Shown piece after piece: positions 25,599-38,199 of a DNA stretch of 64,000 nt. Under the pieces are notes generated by a model. That model did not search any database and was not told where the DNA came from. It worked only from the letters and a program-made list of their open reading frames with translations. Each line of letters begins with the position of its first letter. Positions within the stretch are counted from its first letter, which is position 1. This stretch comes from Rhynochetos jubatus (lineage: Eukaryota; Chordata; Aves; Eurypygiformes; Rhynochetidae), in NCBI GenBank assembly GCA_027574665.1, contig CM050657.1, forward strand, positions 13,900,404 to 13,964,403, written 5' to 3'. The translations under genes and the position numbers were made by a program.

Positions 25599-28500
25599 TG
25601 CTCTTGGCAGGCCTTTGCAATGCCAGCTAGCCCTGGAACTGTGGGCTTTCTGGTTCTCCGGACGCTAACCCTAAGCGTAACCCTAATTGTTAGGGTGCGC
25701 GGTTTCCGGCCCCGGCCCCTGTGGGTTCTGGCTAATAAAGGTGGGGAGGCAGCAATGTGGGTGCAGTGTTTTGCTCCTCTTGGCAGGCCTTTGCAATGCC
25801 AGCTAGCCCTGGAGCTGTGGGCTTTCTGGTTCTCCGGACGCTAACCCTAAGCGTAACCCTAATATTTGACGTGCGCGGTTTCCGGCCCCGGCCCCTGTGG
25901 GTTCTGGCTAATAAAGGTGGGGAGGCAGCAATGTGGGTGCAGTGTTTTGCTCCTCTTGGCAGGCCTTTGCAATGCCAGCTAGCCCTGGAGCTGTGGGCTT
26001 TGTGGTTCTCCGGACGCTAACCCTAAGCGTAACCCTAATATTTGACGTGCGCGGTTTCCGGCCCCGGCCCCCCTGGGTTCTGGCTAATAAAGGTGGGGAG
26101 GCAGCAATGTGGGTGCAGTGTTTTGCTCCTCTTGGCAGGCCTTTGCAATGCCAGCTAGCCCTGGAGCTGTGGGCTTTCTGGTTCTCCGGACGCTAACCCT
26201 AGGCGTAACCCTAATTGTTAGGGTGCGCGGTTTCCGGCCCCGGCCCCTCTGCGTTCTGGCTAGGGAAGGTGGGGAGGCAGCAATGTGGGTGCAGTGTTTT
26301 GCTCCTCTTGGCAGGCCTTTGCAATGCCAGCTAGCCCTGGAGCTGTGGGCTTTCTGGTTCTCCGGACGCTAACCCTAAGCGTAACCCTAATTGTTAGGGT
26401 GCGCGGTTTCCAGCCCCAGCCCCTCTGGGTTCTGGCTAGGGAAGGTGGGGAGGCAGCAATGTGGGTGCAGTGTTTTGCTCCTCTTGGCAGGCCTTTGCAA
26501 TGCCAGCTAGCCCTGGAGCTGTGGGCTTTCTGGTTCTCCGGACGCTAACCCTAACCCTAACCCTAATATTTGACGTGCGCGGTTTCCGGCCCCGGCCCCT
26601 GTGGGTTCTGGCTAGGGAAGGTGGGGAGGCAGCAATGTGGGTGCAGTGTTTTGCTCCTCTTGGCAGGCCTTTGCAATGCCAGCTAGCCCTGGAGCTGTGG
26701 GCTTTCTGGTTCTCCGGACGCTAACCCTAAGCGTAACCCTAATTTTTGACGTGCGCGGTTTCCGGTCCCGGCCCCTCTGGGTTCTGGCTAATAAAGGTGG
26801 GGAGGCAGCAATGTGGGTGCAGTGTTTTGCTCCTCTTGGCAGGCCTTTGCAATGCCAGCTAGCCCTGGAGCTGTGGGCTTTCTGGTTCTCCGGACGCTAA
26901 CCCTAAGCGTAACCCTAATATTTGACATGCGCGGTTTCCGGCCCCGGCCCCCCTGGGTTCTGGCTAGGGCTGGTGGGGAGGCAGCAATGTGGGTGCAGTG
27001 TTTTGCTGCTCTTGGCAGGCCTTTGCAATGCCAGCTAGCCCTGGAGCTGTGGGCTTTGTGGTTCTCCGGACGCTAACCCTAAGCGTAACCCTAATATTTG
27101 ACGTGCGCGGTTTCCGGCCCCGGCCCCCCTGGGTTCTGGCTTGGAAAGGTGGGGAGGCAGCAATGTGGGTGCAGTGTTTTGCTCCTCTTGGCAGGCCTTT
27201 GCAATGCCAGCTAGCCCTGGAGCTGTGGGCTTTCTGGTTCTCCGGACGCTAACCCTAAGCGTAACCCTAATATTTGACATGCGCGGTTTCCGGCCCCGGC
27301 CCCCCTGGGTTCTGGCTAATAAAGGTGGGGAGGCAGCAATGAGGGTGCAGTGTTTTGCTCCTCTTGGCAGGCCTTTGCAATGCCAGCTAGCCCTGGAGCT
27401 GTGGGCTTTCTGGTTCTCCGGACGCTAACCCTAAGCGTAACCCTAATTGTTAGGGTGCGCGGTTTCCGGCCCCGGCCCCTGTGGGTTCTGGCTAATAAAG
27501 GTGGGGAGGCAGCAATGTGGGTGCAGTGTTTTGCTCCTTTTGGCAGGCCTTTGCAATGCCAGCTAGCCCTGGAGCTGTGGGCTTTCTGGTTCTCCGGACG
27601 CTAACCCTAAGCGTAACCCTAATTGTTAGCGTCCGCGATTTCCGGCCCCGGCCCCTGTGGGTTCTGGCTAATACAGGTGGGGAGGCAGCAATGTGGGTGC
27701 AGTGTTTTGCTCCTCTTGGCAGGCCTTTGCAATGCCAGCTAGCCCTGGAGCTGTGGGCTTTCTGGTTCTCCGGACGCTAACCCTAAGCGTAACCCTAATT
27801 GTTAGGGTGCGCGGTTTCCGGCCCCGGCCCCTGTGGGTTCTGGCTAGGGAAGGTGGGGAGGCAGCAATGTGGGTGCAGTGTTTTGCTCCTCTTGGCAGGC
27901 CTTTGCAATGCCAGCTAGCCCTGGAGCTGTGGGCTTTCTGGTTCTCCGGACGCTAACCCTAAGCGTAACCCTAATTGTTAGGGTGCGCGGTTTCCGGCCC
28001 CGGCCCCTCTGGGTTCTGGCTAGGGAAGGTGGGGAGGCAGCAATGTGGGTGCAGTGTTTTGCTCCTCTTGGCAGGCCTTTGCAATGCCAGCTAGCCCTGG
28101 AGCTGTGGGCTTTCTGGTTCTCCGGACGCTAACCCTAAGCGTAACCCTAATTGTTAGGGTGCGCGGTTTCCGGCCCCGGCCCCTCTGCGTTCTGGCTAGG
28201 GAAGGTGGGGAGGCAGCAATGTGGGTGCAGTGTTTTGCTCCTCTTGGCAGGCCTTTGCAATGCCAGCTAGCCCTGGAGCTGTGGGCTTTCTGGTTCTCCG
28301 GACGCTAACCCTAAGCGTAACCCTAATTGTTAGCGTCCGCGGTTTCCGGCCCCGGCCCCTCTGGGTTCTGGCTAATACAGGTGGGGAGGCAGCAATGTGG
28401 GTGCAGTGTTTTGCTCCTCTTGGCAGGCCTTTGCAAGGCCAGCTAGCCCTGGAGCTGTGGGCTTTGTGGTTCTCCGGACGCTAACCCTAAGCGTAACCCT

Positions 28501-30173
28501 AATTGTTCGGGTGCGCGGTTTCCGGCCCCGGCCCCTGTGGGTTCTGGCTAGGGAAGGTGGGGAGGCAGCAATGTGGGTGCAGTGTTTTGCTCCTCTTGGC
28601 AGGCCTTTGCAATGCCAGCTAGCCCTGGAGCTGTGGGCTTTCTGGTTCTCCGGACGCTAACCCTAAGCGTAACCCTAATCGTTAGGGTGCGCGGTTTCCG
28701 ACCCGGCCCCTCTGGGTTCTGGCTAGGGAAGGTGGGGAGGCAGCAATGTGGGTGCAGTGTTTTGCTCCTCTTGGCAGGCCTTTGCAATGCCAGCTAGCCC
28801 TGGAGCTGTGGGCTTTGTGGTTCTCCGGACGCTAACCCTAAGCGTAACCCTAATTGTTAGGGTGCGCGGTTTCCGGCCCCGGCCCCTCTGCGTTCTGGCT
28901 AGGGAAGGTGGGGAGGCAGCAATGTGGGTGCAGTGTTTTGCTCCTCTTGGCAGGCCTTTGCAATGCCAGCTAGCCCTGGAGCTGTGGGCTTTCTGGTTCT
29001 CCGGACGCTAACCCTAAGCGTAACCCTAATTGTTAGGGTGCGCGGTTTCCGGCCCCGGCCCCTCTGGGTTCTGGCTAGGGAAGGTGGGGAGGCAGCAATG
29101 TGGGTGCAGTGTTTTGCTCCTCTTGGCAGGCCTTTGCAATGCCAGCTAGCCCTGGAGCTGTGGGCTTTGTGGTTCTCCGGACGCTAACCCTAAGCGTAAC
29201 CCTAATTGTTAGCGTCCGCGATTTCCGGCCCCGGCCCCTGTGGGTTCTGGCTAATACAGGTGGGGAGGCAGCAATGTGGGTGCAGTGTTTTGCTCCTCTT
29301 GGCAGGCCTTTGCAATGCCAGCTAGCCCTGGAGCTGTGGGCTTTCTGGTTCTCCGGACGCTAACCCTAAGCGTAACCCTAATTGTTAGGGTGCGCGGTTT
29401 CCGTCCCCGGCCCCTCTGGGTTCTGGCTAGGGAAGGTGGGGAGGCAGCAATGTGGGTGCAGTGTTTTGCTCCTCTTGGCAGGCCTTTGCAATGCCAGCTA
29501 GCCCTGGAGCTGTGGGCTTTGTGGTTCTCCGGACGCTAACCCTAAGCGTAACCCTAATTGTTAGCGTCCGCGATTTCCGGCCCCGGCCCCTGTGGGTTCT
29601 GGCTAATACAGGTGGGGAGGCAGCAATGTGGGTGCAGTGTTTTGCTCCTCTTGGCAGGCCTTTGCAATGCCAGCTAGCCCTGGAGCTGTGGGCTTTCTGG
29701 TTCTCCGGACGCTAACCCTAAGCGTAACCCTAATTGTTAGGGTGCGCGGTTTCCGTCCCCGGCCCCTCTGGGTTCTGGCTAGGGAAGGTGGGGAGGCAGC
29801 AATGTGGGTGCAGTGTTTTGCTCCTCTTGGCAGGCCTTTGCAATGCCAGCTAGCCCTGGAGCTGTGGGCTTTCTGGTTCTCCGGACGCTAACCCTAAGCG
29901 TAACCCTAATTGTTAGCGTCCGCGATTTCCGGCCCCGGCCCCTGTGGGTTCTGGCTAATACAGGTGGGGAGGCAGCAATGTGGGTGCAGTGTTTTGCTCC
30001 TCTTGGCAGGCCTTTGCAATGCCAGCTAGCCCTGGAGCTGTGGGCTTTCTGGTTCTCCGGACGCTAACCCTAAGCGTAACCCTAATTGTTAGGGTGCGCG
30101 GTTTCCGTCCCCGGCCCCTGTGGGTTCTGGCTAGGGAAGGTGGGGAGGCAGCAATGTGGGTGCAGTGTTTTGC
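25599..30173. repeat. Large higher-order repeat, copy 2 (4,575 bp, 26 units)
   Basis: Second member of the tandem pair beginning at 20,320. Agreement with copy 1 starts at the GCTGCTC/CCTGGAACTG unit and ends where 30,174 has GCTCCTC against GCTGCTC at the corresponding place near 25.6 kb. Copy 2 therefore begins where copy 1 ends. It lacks the four-unit segment found at 22,323-23,026 of copy 1; that segment includes an extra GTTAGCGTCCGCGATTT unit and its partner. Loss from copy 2 or gain in copy 1 are both possible. Confidence 0.85.
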
Positions 30174-33100
30174 TCCTCTTGGCAGGCCTTTGCAATGCCA
30201 GCTAGCCCTGGAGCTGTGGGCTTTCTGGTTCTCCGGACGCTAACCCTAAGCGTAACCCTAATTGTTAGGGTGCGCGGTTTCCGGCCCCGGCCCCTCTGCG
30301 TTCTGGCTAGGGAAGGTGGGGAGGCAGCAATGTGGGTGCAGTGTTTTGCTGCTCTTGGCAGGCCTTTGCAATGCCAGCTAGCCCTGGAGCTGTGGGCTTT
30401 GTGGTTCTCCGGACGCTAACCCTAAGCGTAACCCTAATTGTTAGCGTCCGCGGTTTCCGGCCCCGGCCCCTCTGCGTTCTGGCTAGGGAAGGTGGGGAGG
30501 CAGCAATGTGGGTGCAGTGTTTTGCTCCTCTTGGCAGGCCTTTGCAATGCCAGCTAGCCCTGGAGCTGTGGGCTTTCTGGTTCTCCGGACGCTAACCCTA
30601 AGCGTAACCCTAATTGTTAGCGTCCGCGGTTTCCGGCCCCGGCCCCTCTGGGTTCTGGCTAATACAGGTGGGGAGGCAGCAATGTGGGTGCAGTGTTTTG
30701 CTCCTCTTGGCAGGCCTTTGCAATGCCAGCTAGCCCTGGAGCTGTGGGCTTTGTGGTTCTCCGGACGCTAACCCTAAGCGTAACCCTAATTGTTAGGGTG
30801 CGCGGTTTCCGGCCCCGGCCCCTCTGCGTTCTGGCTAGGGAAGGTGGGGAGGCAGCAATGTGGGTGCAGTGTTTTGCTCCTCTTGGCAGGCCTTTGCAAT
30901 GCCAGCTAGCCCTGGAGCTGTGGGCTTTCTGGTTCTCCGGACGCTAACCCTAAGCGTAACCCTAATTGTTAGGGTGCGCGGTTTCCGGCCCCGGCCCCTC
31001 TGGGTTCTGGCTAGGGAAGGTGGGGAGGCAGCAATGTGGGTGCAGTGTTTTGCTCCTCTTGGCAGGCCTTTGCAATGCCAGCTAGCCCTGGAGCTGTGGG
31101 CTTTCTGGTTCTCCGGACGCTAACCCTAAGCGTAACCCTAATATTTGACGTGCGCGGTTTCGGGCCGCGGCCCGTCTGGGTTCTGGCTAGGGAAGGTGGG
31201 GAGGCAGCAATGTGGGTGCAGTGTTTTGCTCCTCTTGGCAGGCCTTTGCAATGCCAGCTAGCCCTGGAGCTGTGGGCTTTCTGGTTCTCCGGATGCTAAC
31301 CCTAAGCGTAACCCTAATTGTTAGGGTGCGTGGTTTCCGACCCGGCACCTCTGGGTTCTGGCTAATAAAGGTGGGGAGGCAGCAATGTGGGTGCAGTGTT
31401 TTGCTCCTCTTGGCAGGCCTTTGCAATGCCAGCTAGCCCTGGAGCTGTGGGCTTTGTGGTTCTCCGGACGCTAACCCTAAGCGTAACCCTAATTGTTAGG
31501 GTGCGCGGTTTCCGGCCCCGGCCCCTCTGGGTTCTGGCTTGGAAAGGTGGGGAGGCAGCAATGTGGGTGCAGTGTTTTGCTGCTCTTGGCAGGCCTTTGC
31601 AATGCCAGCTAGCCCTGGAGCTGTGGGCTTTCTGGTTCTCCGGATGCTAACCCTAAGCGTAACCCTAATTGTTAGGGTGCGTGGTTTCCGACCCGGCCCC
31701 TCTGGGTTCTGGCTAATAAAGGTGGGGAGGCAGCAATGTGGGTGCAGTGTTTTGCTCCTCTTGGCAGGCCTTTGCAATGCCAGCTAGCCCTGGAGCTGTG
31801 GGCTTTCTGGTTCTCCGGACGCTAACCCTAACCCTAACCCTAATATTTGACGTGCGCGGCTTCCGGCCCCGGCCCCTCTGGATTCTGGCTAATAAAGGTG
31901 GGGATGCAGCAATGTGGGTGCAGTGTTTTGCTCCTCTTGGCAGGCCTTTGCAATGCCAGCTAGCCCTGGAGCTGTGGGCTTTCTGGTTCTCCGGACGCTA
32001 ACCCTAAGCGTAACCCTAATTGTTAGGGTGTGCGGTTTCCGGCCCCGGCCCCTCTGCGTTCTGGCTAGGGAAGGTGGGGAGGCAGCAATGTGGGTGCAGT
32101 GTTTTGCTCCTCTTGGCAGGCCTTTGCAATGCCAGCTAGCCCTGGAGCTGTGGGCTTTCTGGTTCTCCGGACGCTAACCCTAAGCGTAACCCTAATATTT
32201 GACGTGCGCGGTTTCCGGCCCCGGCCCCTCTGGATTCTGGCTAATAAAGGTGGGGATGCAGCAATGTGGGTGCAGTGTTTTGCTCCTCTTGGCAGGCCTT
32301 TGCAATGCCAGCTAGCCCTGGAGCTGTGGGCTTTCTGGTTCTCCGGACGCTAACCCTAAGCGTAACCCTAATTGTTCGGGTGCGCGGTTTCCGGCCCCGG
32401 CCCCTCTGGGTTCTGGCTAGGGAAGGTGGGGAGGCAGCAATGTGGGTGCAGTGTTTTGCTCCTCTTGGCAGGCCTTTGCAATGCCAGCTAGCCCTGGAGC
32501 TGTGGGCTTTCTGGTTCTCCGGACGCTAACCCTAACCCTAACCCTAATTGTTAGGGTGCGCGGTTTCCGACCCGGCCCCTCTGGGTTCTGGCTAATAAAG
32601 GTGGGGAGGCAGCAATGTGGGTGCAGTGTTTTGCTCCTCTTGGCAGGCCTTTGCAATGCCAGCTAGCCCTGGAGCTGTGGGCTTTCTGGTTCTCCGGACG
32701 CTAACCCTAAGCGTAACCCTAATTGTTAGGGTGCGCGGTTTCCGGCCCCGGCCCCTCTGGGTTCTGGCTAATAAAGGTGGGGAGGCAGCAATGTGTGTGC
32801 AGTGTTTTGCTCCTCTTGGCAGGCCTTTGCAATGCCAGCTAGCCCTGGAGCTGTGGGCTTTGTGGTTCTCCGGACGCTAACCCTAAGCGTAACCCTAATT
32901 GTTAGCGTCCGCGGTTTCCGGCCCCGGCCCCTCTGGGTTCTGGCTAGGGAAGGTGGGGAGGCAGCAATGTGGGTGCAGTGTTTTGCTCCTCTTGGCAGGC
33001 CTTTGCAATGCCAGCTAGCCCTGGAGCTGTGGGCTTTCTGGTTCTCCGGACGCTAACCCTAAGCGTAACCCTAATATTTGACGTGCGCGGTTTCCGGCCC

Positions 33101-33699
33101 CGGCCCCCCTGGGTTCTGGCTAATAAAGGTGGGGAGGCAGCAATGTGGGTGCAGTGTTTTGCTCCTCTTGGCAGGCCTTTGCAATGCCAGCTAGCCCTGG
33201 AGCTGTGGGCTTTCTGGTTCTCCGGACGCTAACCCTAAGCGTAACCCTAATTGTTAGGGTGCGCGGTTTCCGTCCCCGGCCCCTCTGGGTTCTGGCTAGG
33301 GAAGGTGGGGAGGCAGCAATGTGGGTGCAGTGTTTTGCTCCTCTTGGCAGGCCTTTGCAATGCCAGCTAGCCCTGGAGCTGTGGGCTTTGTGGTTCTCCG
33401 GACGCTAACCCTAAGCGTAACCCTAATATTTGACGTGCGCGGTTTCCGGCCCCGGCCCCTCTGGATTCTGGCTAATAAAGGTGGGGATGCAGCAATGTGG
33501 GTGCAGTGTTTTGCTCCTCTTGGCAGGCCTTTGCAATGCCAGCTAGCCCTGGAGCTGTGGGCTTTCTGGTTCTCCGGACGCTAACCCTAAGCGTAACCCT
33601 AATTGTTAGGGTGCGCGGTTTCCGGCCCTGGCCCCTGTAAGTTCTGGCTAGGGAAGGTGGGGAGGCAGCAATGTGGGTGCAGTGTTTTGCTGCTCTTGG

Positions 33700-36600
33700 C
33701 AGGCCTTTGCAATGCCAGCTAGCCCTGGAGCTGTGGGCTTTCTGGTTCTCCGGACGCTAACCCTAACCCTAACCCTAATATTTGACGTGCGCGGTTTCCG
33801 GCCCCGGCCCCTGTGGGTTCTGGCTAGGGAAGGTGGGGAGGCAGCAATGTGGGTGCAGTGTTTTGCTCCTCTTGGCAGGCCTTTGCAATGCCAGCTAGCC
33901 CTGGAGCTGTGGGCTTTGTGGTTCTCCGGACGCTAACCCTAAGCGTAACCCTAATTGTTAGCGTCCGCGGTTTCCGGCCCCGGCCCCTCTGGGTTCTGGC
34001 TAATACAGGTGGGGAGGCAGCAATGTGGGTGCAGTGTTTTGCTCCTCTTGGCAGGCCTTTGCAATGCCAGCTAGCCCTGGAGCTGTGGGCTTTCTGGTTC
34101 TCCGGACGCTAACCCTAAGCGTAACCCTAATATTTGACGTGCGCGGTTTCCGGCCCCGGCCCCTCTGGATTCTGGCTAATAAAGGTGGGGATGCAGCAAT
34201 GTGGGTGCAGTGTTTTGCTCCTCTTGGCAGGCCTTTGCAAGGCCAGCTAGCCCTGGAGCTGTGGGCTTTCTGGTTCTCCGGACGCTAACCCTAAGCGTAA
34301 CCCTAATTGTTCGGGTGCGCGGTTTCCGGCCCCGGCCCCTCTGGGTTCTGGCTAGGGAAGGTGGGGAGGCAGCAATGTGGGTGCAGTGTTTTGCTCCTCT
34401 TGGCAGGCCTTTGCAATGCCAGCTAGCCCTGGAGCTGTGGGCTTTCTGGTTCTCCGGACGCTAACCCTAAGCGTAACCCTAATTGTTAGGGTGCGCGGTT
34501 TCCGACCCGGCCCCTCTGGGTTCTGGCTAATAAAGGTGGGGAGGCAGCAATGTGGGTGCAGTGTTTTGCTCCTCTTGGCAGGCCTTTGCAATGCCAGCTA
34601 GCCCTGGAGCTGTGGGCTTTCTGGTTCTCCGGACGCTAACCCTAAGCGTAACCCTAATTGTTAGGGTGCGCGGTTTCCGGCCCCGGCCCCTCTGGGTTCT
34701 GGCTAATAAAGGTGGGGAGGCAGCAATGTGTGTGCAGTGTTTTGCTCCTCTTGGCAGGCCTTTGCAATGCCAGCTAGCCCTGGAGCTGTGGGCTTTGTGG
34801 TTCTCCGGACGCTAACCCTAAGCGTAACCCTAATTGTTAGCGTCCGCGGTTTCCGGCCCCGGCCCCTCTGGGTTCTGGCTAGGGAAGGTGGGGAGGCAGC
34901 AATGTGGGTGCAGTGTTTTGCTCCTCTTGGCAGGCCTTTGCAATGCCAGCTAGCCCTGGAGCTGTGGGCTTTCTGGTTCTCCGGACGCTAACCCTAAGCG
35001 TAACCCTAATATTTGACGTGCGCGGTTTCCGGCCCCGGCCCCTGTGGGTTCTGGCTAATAAAGGTGGGGAGGCAGCAATGTGGGTGCAGTGTTTTGCTCC
35101 TCTTGGCAGGCCTTTGCAATGCCAGCTAGCCCTGGAGCTGTGGGCTTTCTGGTTCTCCGGACGCTAACCCTAAGCGTAACCCTAATATTTGACGTGCGCG
35201 GTTTCCGGCCCCGGCCCCCCTGGGTTCTGGCTAATAAAGGTGGGGAGGCAGCAATGTGGGTGCAGTGTTTTGCTCCTCTTGGCAGGCCTTTGCAATGCCA
35301 GCTAGCCCTGGAGCTGTGGGCTTTCTGGTTCTCCGGACGCTAACCCTAAGCGTAACCCTAATTGTTAGGGTGCGCGGTTTCCGTCCCCGGCCCCTCTGGG
35401 TTCTGGCTAGGGAAGGTGGGGAGGCAGCAATGTGGGTGCAGTGTTTTGCTCCTCTTGGCAGGCCTTTGCAATGCCAGCTAGCCCTGGAGCTGTGGGCTTT
35501 CTGGTTCTCCGGACGCTAACCCTAGGCGTAACCCTAATTGTTAGGGTGCGCGGTTTCCGGCCCCGGCCCCTGTGGGTTCTGGCTAATACAGGTGGGGAGG
35601 CAGCAATGTGGGTGCAGTGTTTTGCTCCTCTTGGCAGGCCTTTGCAATGCCAGCTAGCCCTGGAGCTGTGGGCTTTCTGGTTCTCCGGACGCTAACCCTA
35701 AGCGTAACCCTAATTGTTAGGGTGCGCGGTTTCCAGCCCCAGCCCCTCTGGGTTCTGGCTAATAAAGGTGGGGAGGCAGCAATGTGGGTGCAGTGTTTTG
35801 CTGCTCTTGGCAGGCCTTTGCAATGCCAGCTAGCCCTGGAGCTGTGGGCTTTCTGGTTCTCCGGACGCTAACCCTAGGCGTAACCCTAATTGTTAGGGTG
35901 CGCGGTTTCCGGCCCCGGCCCCTGTGGGTTCTGGCTAATACAGGTGGGGAGGCAGCAATGTGGGTGCAGTGTTTTGCTCCTCTTGGCAGGCCTTTGCAAT
36001 GCCAGCTAGCCCTGGAGCTGTGGGCTTTCTGGTTCTCCGGACGCTAACCCTAAGCGTAACCCTAATTGTTAGGGTGCGCGGTTTCCAGCCCCAGCCCCTC
36101 TGGGTTCTGGCTAATAAAGGTGGGGAGGCAGCAATGTGGGTGCAGTGTTTTGCTGCTCTTGGCAGGCCTTTGCAATGCCAGCTAGCCCTGGAGCTGTGGG
36201 CTTTCTGGTTCTCCGGACGCTAACCCTAGGCGTAACCCTAATTGTTAGGGTGCGCGGTTTCCGGCCCCGGCCCCTGTGGGTTCTGGCTAATACAGGTGGG
36301 GAGGCAGCAATGTGGGTGCAGTGTTTTGCTCCTCTTGGCAGGCCTTTGCAATGCCAGCTAGCCCTGGAGCTGTGGGCTTTCTGGTTCTCCGGACGCTAAC
36401 CCTAAGCGTAACCCTAATATTTGACGTGCGCGGTTTCCGGCCCCGGCCCCCCTGGGTTCTGGCTAATAAAGGTGGGGAGGCAGCAATGTGGGTGCAGTGT
36501 TTTGCTGCTCTTGGCAGGCCTTTGCAATGCCAGCTAGCCCTGGAGCTGTGGGCTTTCTGGTTCTCCGGACGCTAACCCTAACCCTAACCCTAATATTTGA

Positions 36601-36950
36601 CGTGCGCGGTTTCCGGCCCCGGCCCCTGTGGGTTCTGGCTAGGGAAGGTGGGGAGGCAGCAATGTGGGTGCAGTGTTTTGCTCCTCTTGGCAGGCCTTTG
36701 CAATGCCAGCTAGCCCTGGAGCTGTGGGCTTTCTGGTTCTCCGGACGCTAACCCTAAGCGTAACCCTAATATTTGACGTGCGCGGTTTCCGGTCCCGGCC
36801 CCTCTGGGTTCTGGCTAATAAAGGTGGGGAGGCAGCAATGTGGGTGCAGTGTTTTGCTCCTCTTGGCAGGCCTTTGCAATGCCAGCTAGCCCTGGAGCTG
36901 TGGGCTTTCTGGTTCTCCGGACGCTAACCCTAAGCGTAACCCTAATATTT
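33700..36950. repeat. Higher-order repeat block A1 (matches A2 at +7,742 bp)
   Basis: About 3.25 kb whose marker order recurs 7,742 bp downstream (44 units minus 2 bp) at about 41,442-44,692. Markers: (TAACCC)3 at 33,758 and 41,500; GCAAGGCCAG near 34,239 and 41,981; the 175-bp GACCCGG unit near 34,504 and 42,246; GCAATGTGTGTGC near 34,726 and 42,468; the 352-bp dimers from 35,517 and 43,259; CCGGTCCCGG near 36,791 and 44,533. The first 0.96 kb also recurs at +5,103 bp (38,803-39,763), so that part exists in three copies. Agreement stops where GACGTG in A1 faces GACATG in A2. Confidence 0.85.
35517..36396. repeat. 352-bp dimer run (CCTAGGCG units alternating with CCAGCCCCAGCC units)
   Basis: Units at 35,517, 35,869 and 36,221 have TAACCCTAGGCG and AATACAGG. 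Units at 35,693 and 36,045 have CCAGCCCCAGCCCC, AATAAAGG and GCTGCTC. The two types alternate two and a half times. The same run is found at 43,259-44,138, and a shorter one at 40,092-40,619, as parts of larger duplicated blocks. Confidence 0.88.
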
Positions 36951-38199
36951 GACGTGCGCGGTTTCCGGCCCCGGCCCCCCTGGGTTCTGGCTTGGAAAGG
37001 TGGGGAGGCAGCAATGTGGGTGCAGTGTTTTGCTCCTCTTGGCAGGCCTTTGCAATGCCAGCTAGCCCTGGAGCTGTGGGCTTTCTGGTTCTCCGGACGC
37101 TAACCCTAAGCGTAACCCTAATATTTGACATGCGCGGTTTCCGGCCCCGGCCCCCCTGGGTTCTGGCTAATAAAGGTGGGGAGGCAGCAATGAGGGTGCA
37201 GTGTTTTGCTCCTCTTGGCAGGCCTTTGCAATGCCAGCTAGCCCTGGAGCTGTGGGCTTTCTGGTTCTCCGGACGCTAACCCTAAGCGTAACCCTAATTG
37301 TTAGGGTGCGCGGTTTCCGTCCCCGGCCCCTCTGGGTTCTGGCTAGGGAAGGTGGGGAGGCAGCAATGTGGGTGCAGTGTTTTGCTCCTCTTGGCAGGCC
37401 TTTGCAATGCCAGCTAGCCCTGGAGCTGTGGGCTTTCTGGTTCTCCGGACGCTAACCCTAACCCTAACCCTAATATTTGACGTGCGCGGTTTCCGGCCCC
37501 GGCCCCTGTGGGTTCTGGCTAATAAAGGTGGGGAGGCAGCAATGTGGGTGCAGTGTTTTGCTGCTCTTGGCAGGCCTTTGCAATGCCAGCTAGCCCTGGA
37601 ACTGTGGGCTTTCTGGTTCTCCGGACGCTAACCCTAAGCGTAACCCTAATTGTTAGGGTGCGCGGTTTCCGGCCCCGGCCCCTGTGGGTTCTGGCTAATA
37701 AAGGTGGGGAGGCAGCAATGTGGGTGCAGTGTTTTGCTCCTCTTGGCAGGCCTTTGCAATGCCAGCTAGCCCTGGAGCTGTGGGCTTTCTGGTTCTCCGG
37801 ACGCTAACCCTAAGCGTAACCCTAATATTTGACGTGCGCGGTTTCCGGCCCCGGCCCCCCTGGGTTCTGGCTAATAAAGGTGGGGAGGCAGCAATGTGGG
37901 TGCAGTGTTTTGCTCCTCTTGGCAGGCCTTTGCAATGCCAGCTAGCCCTGGAGCTGTGGGCTTTGTGGTTCTCCGGACGCTAACCCTAAGCGTAACCCTA
38001 ATTGTTAGGGTGCGCGGTTTCCGTCCCCGGCCCCTCTGGGTTCTGGCTAGGGAAGGTGGGGAGGCAGCAATGTGGGTGCAGTGTTTTGCTCCTCTTGGCA
38101 GGCCTTTGCAATGCCAGCTAGCCCTGGAGCTGTGGGCTTTCTGGTTCTCCGGACGCTAACCCTAAGCGTAACCCTAATTGTTAGCGTCCGCGATTTCCG

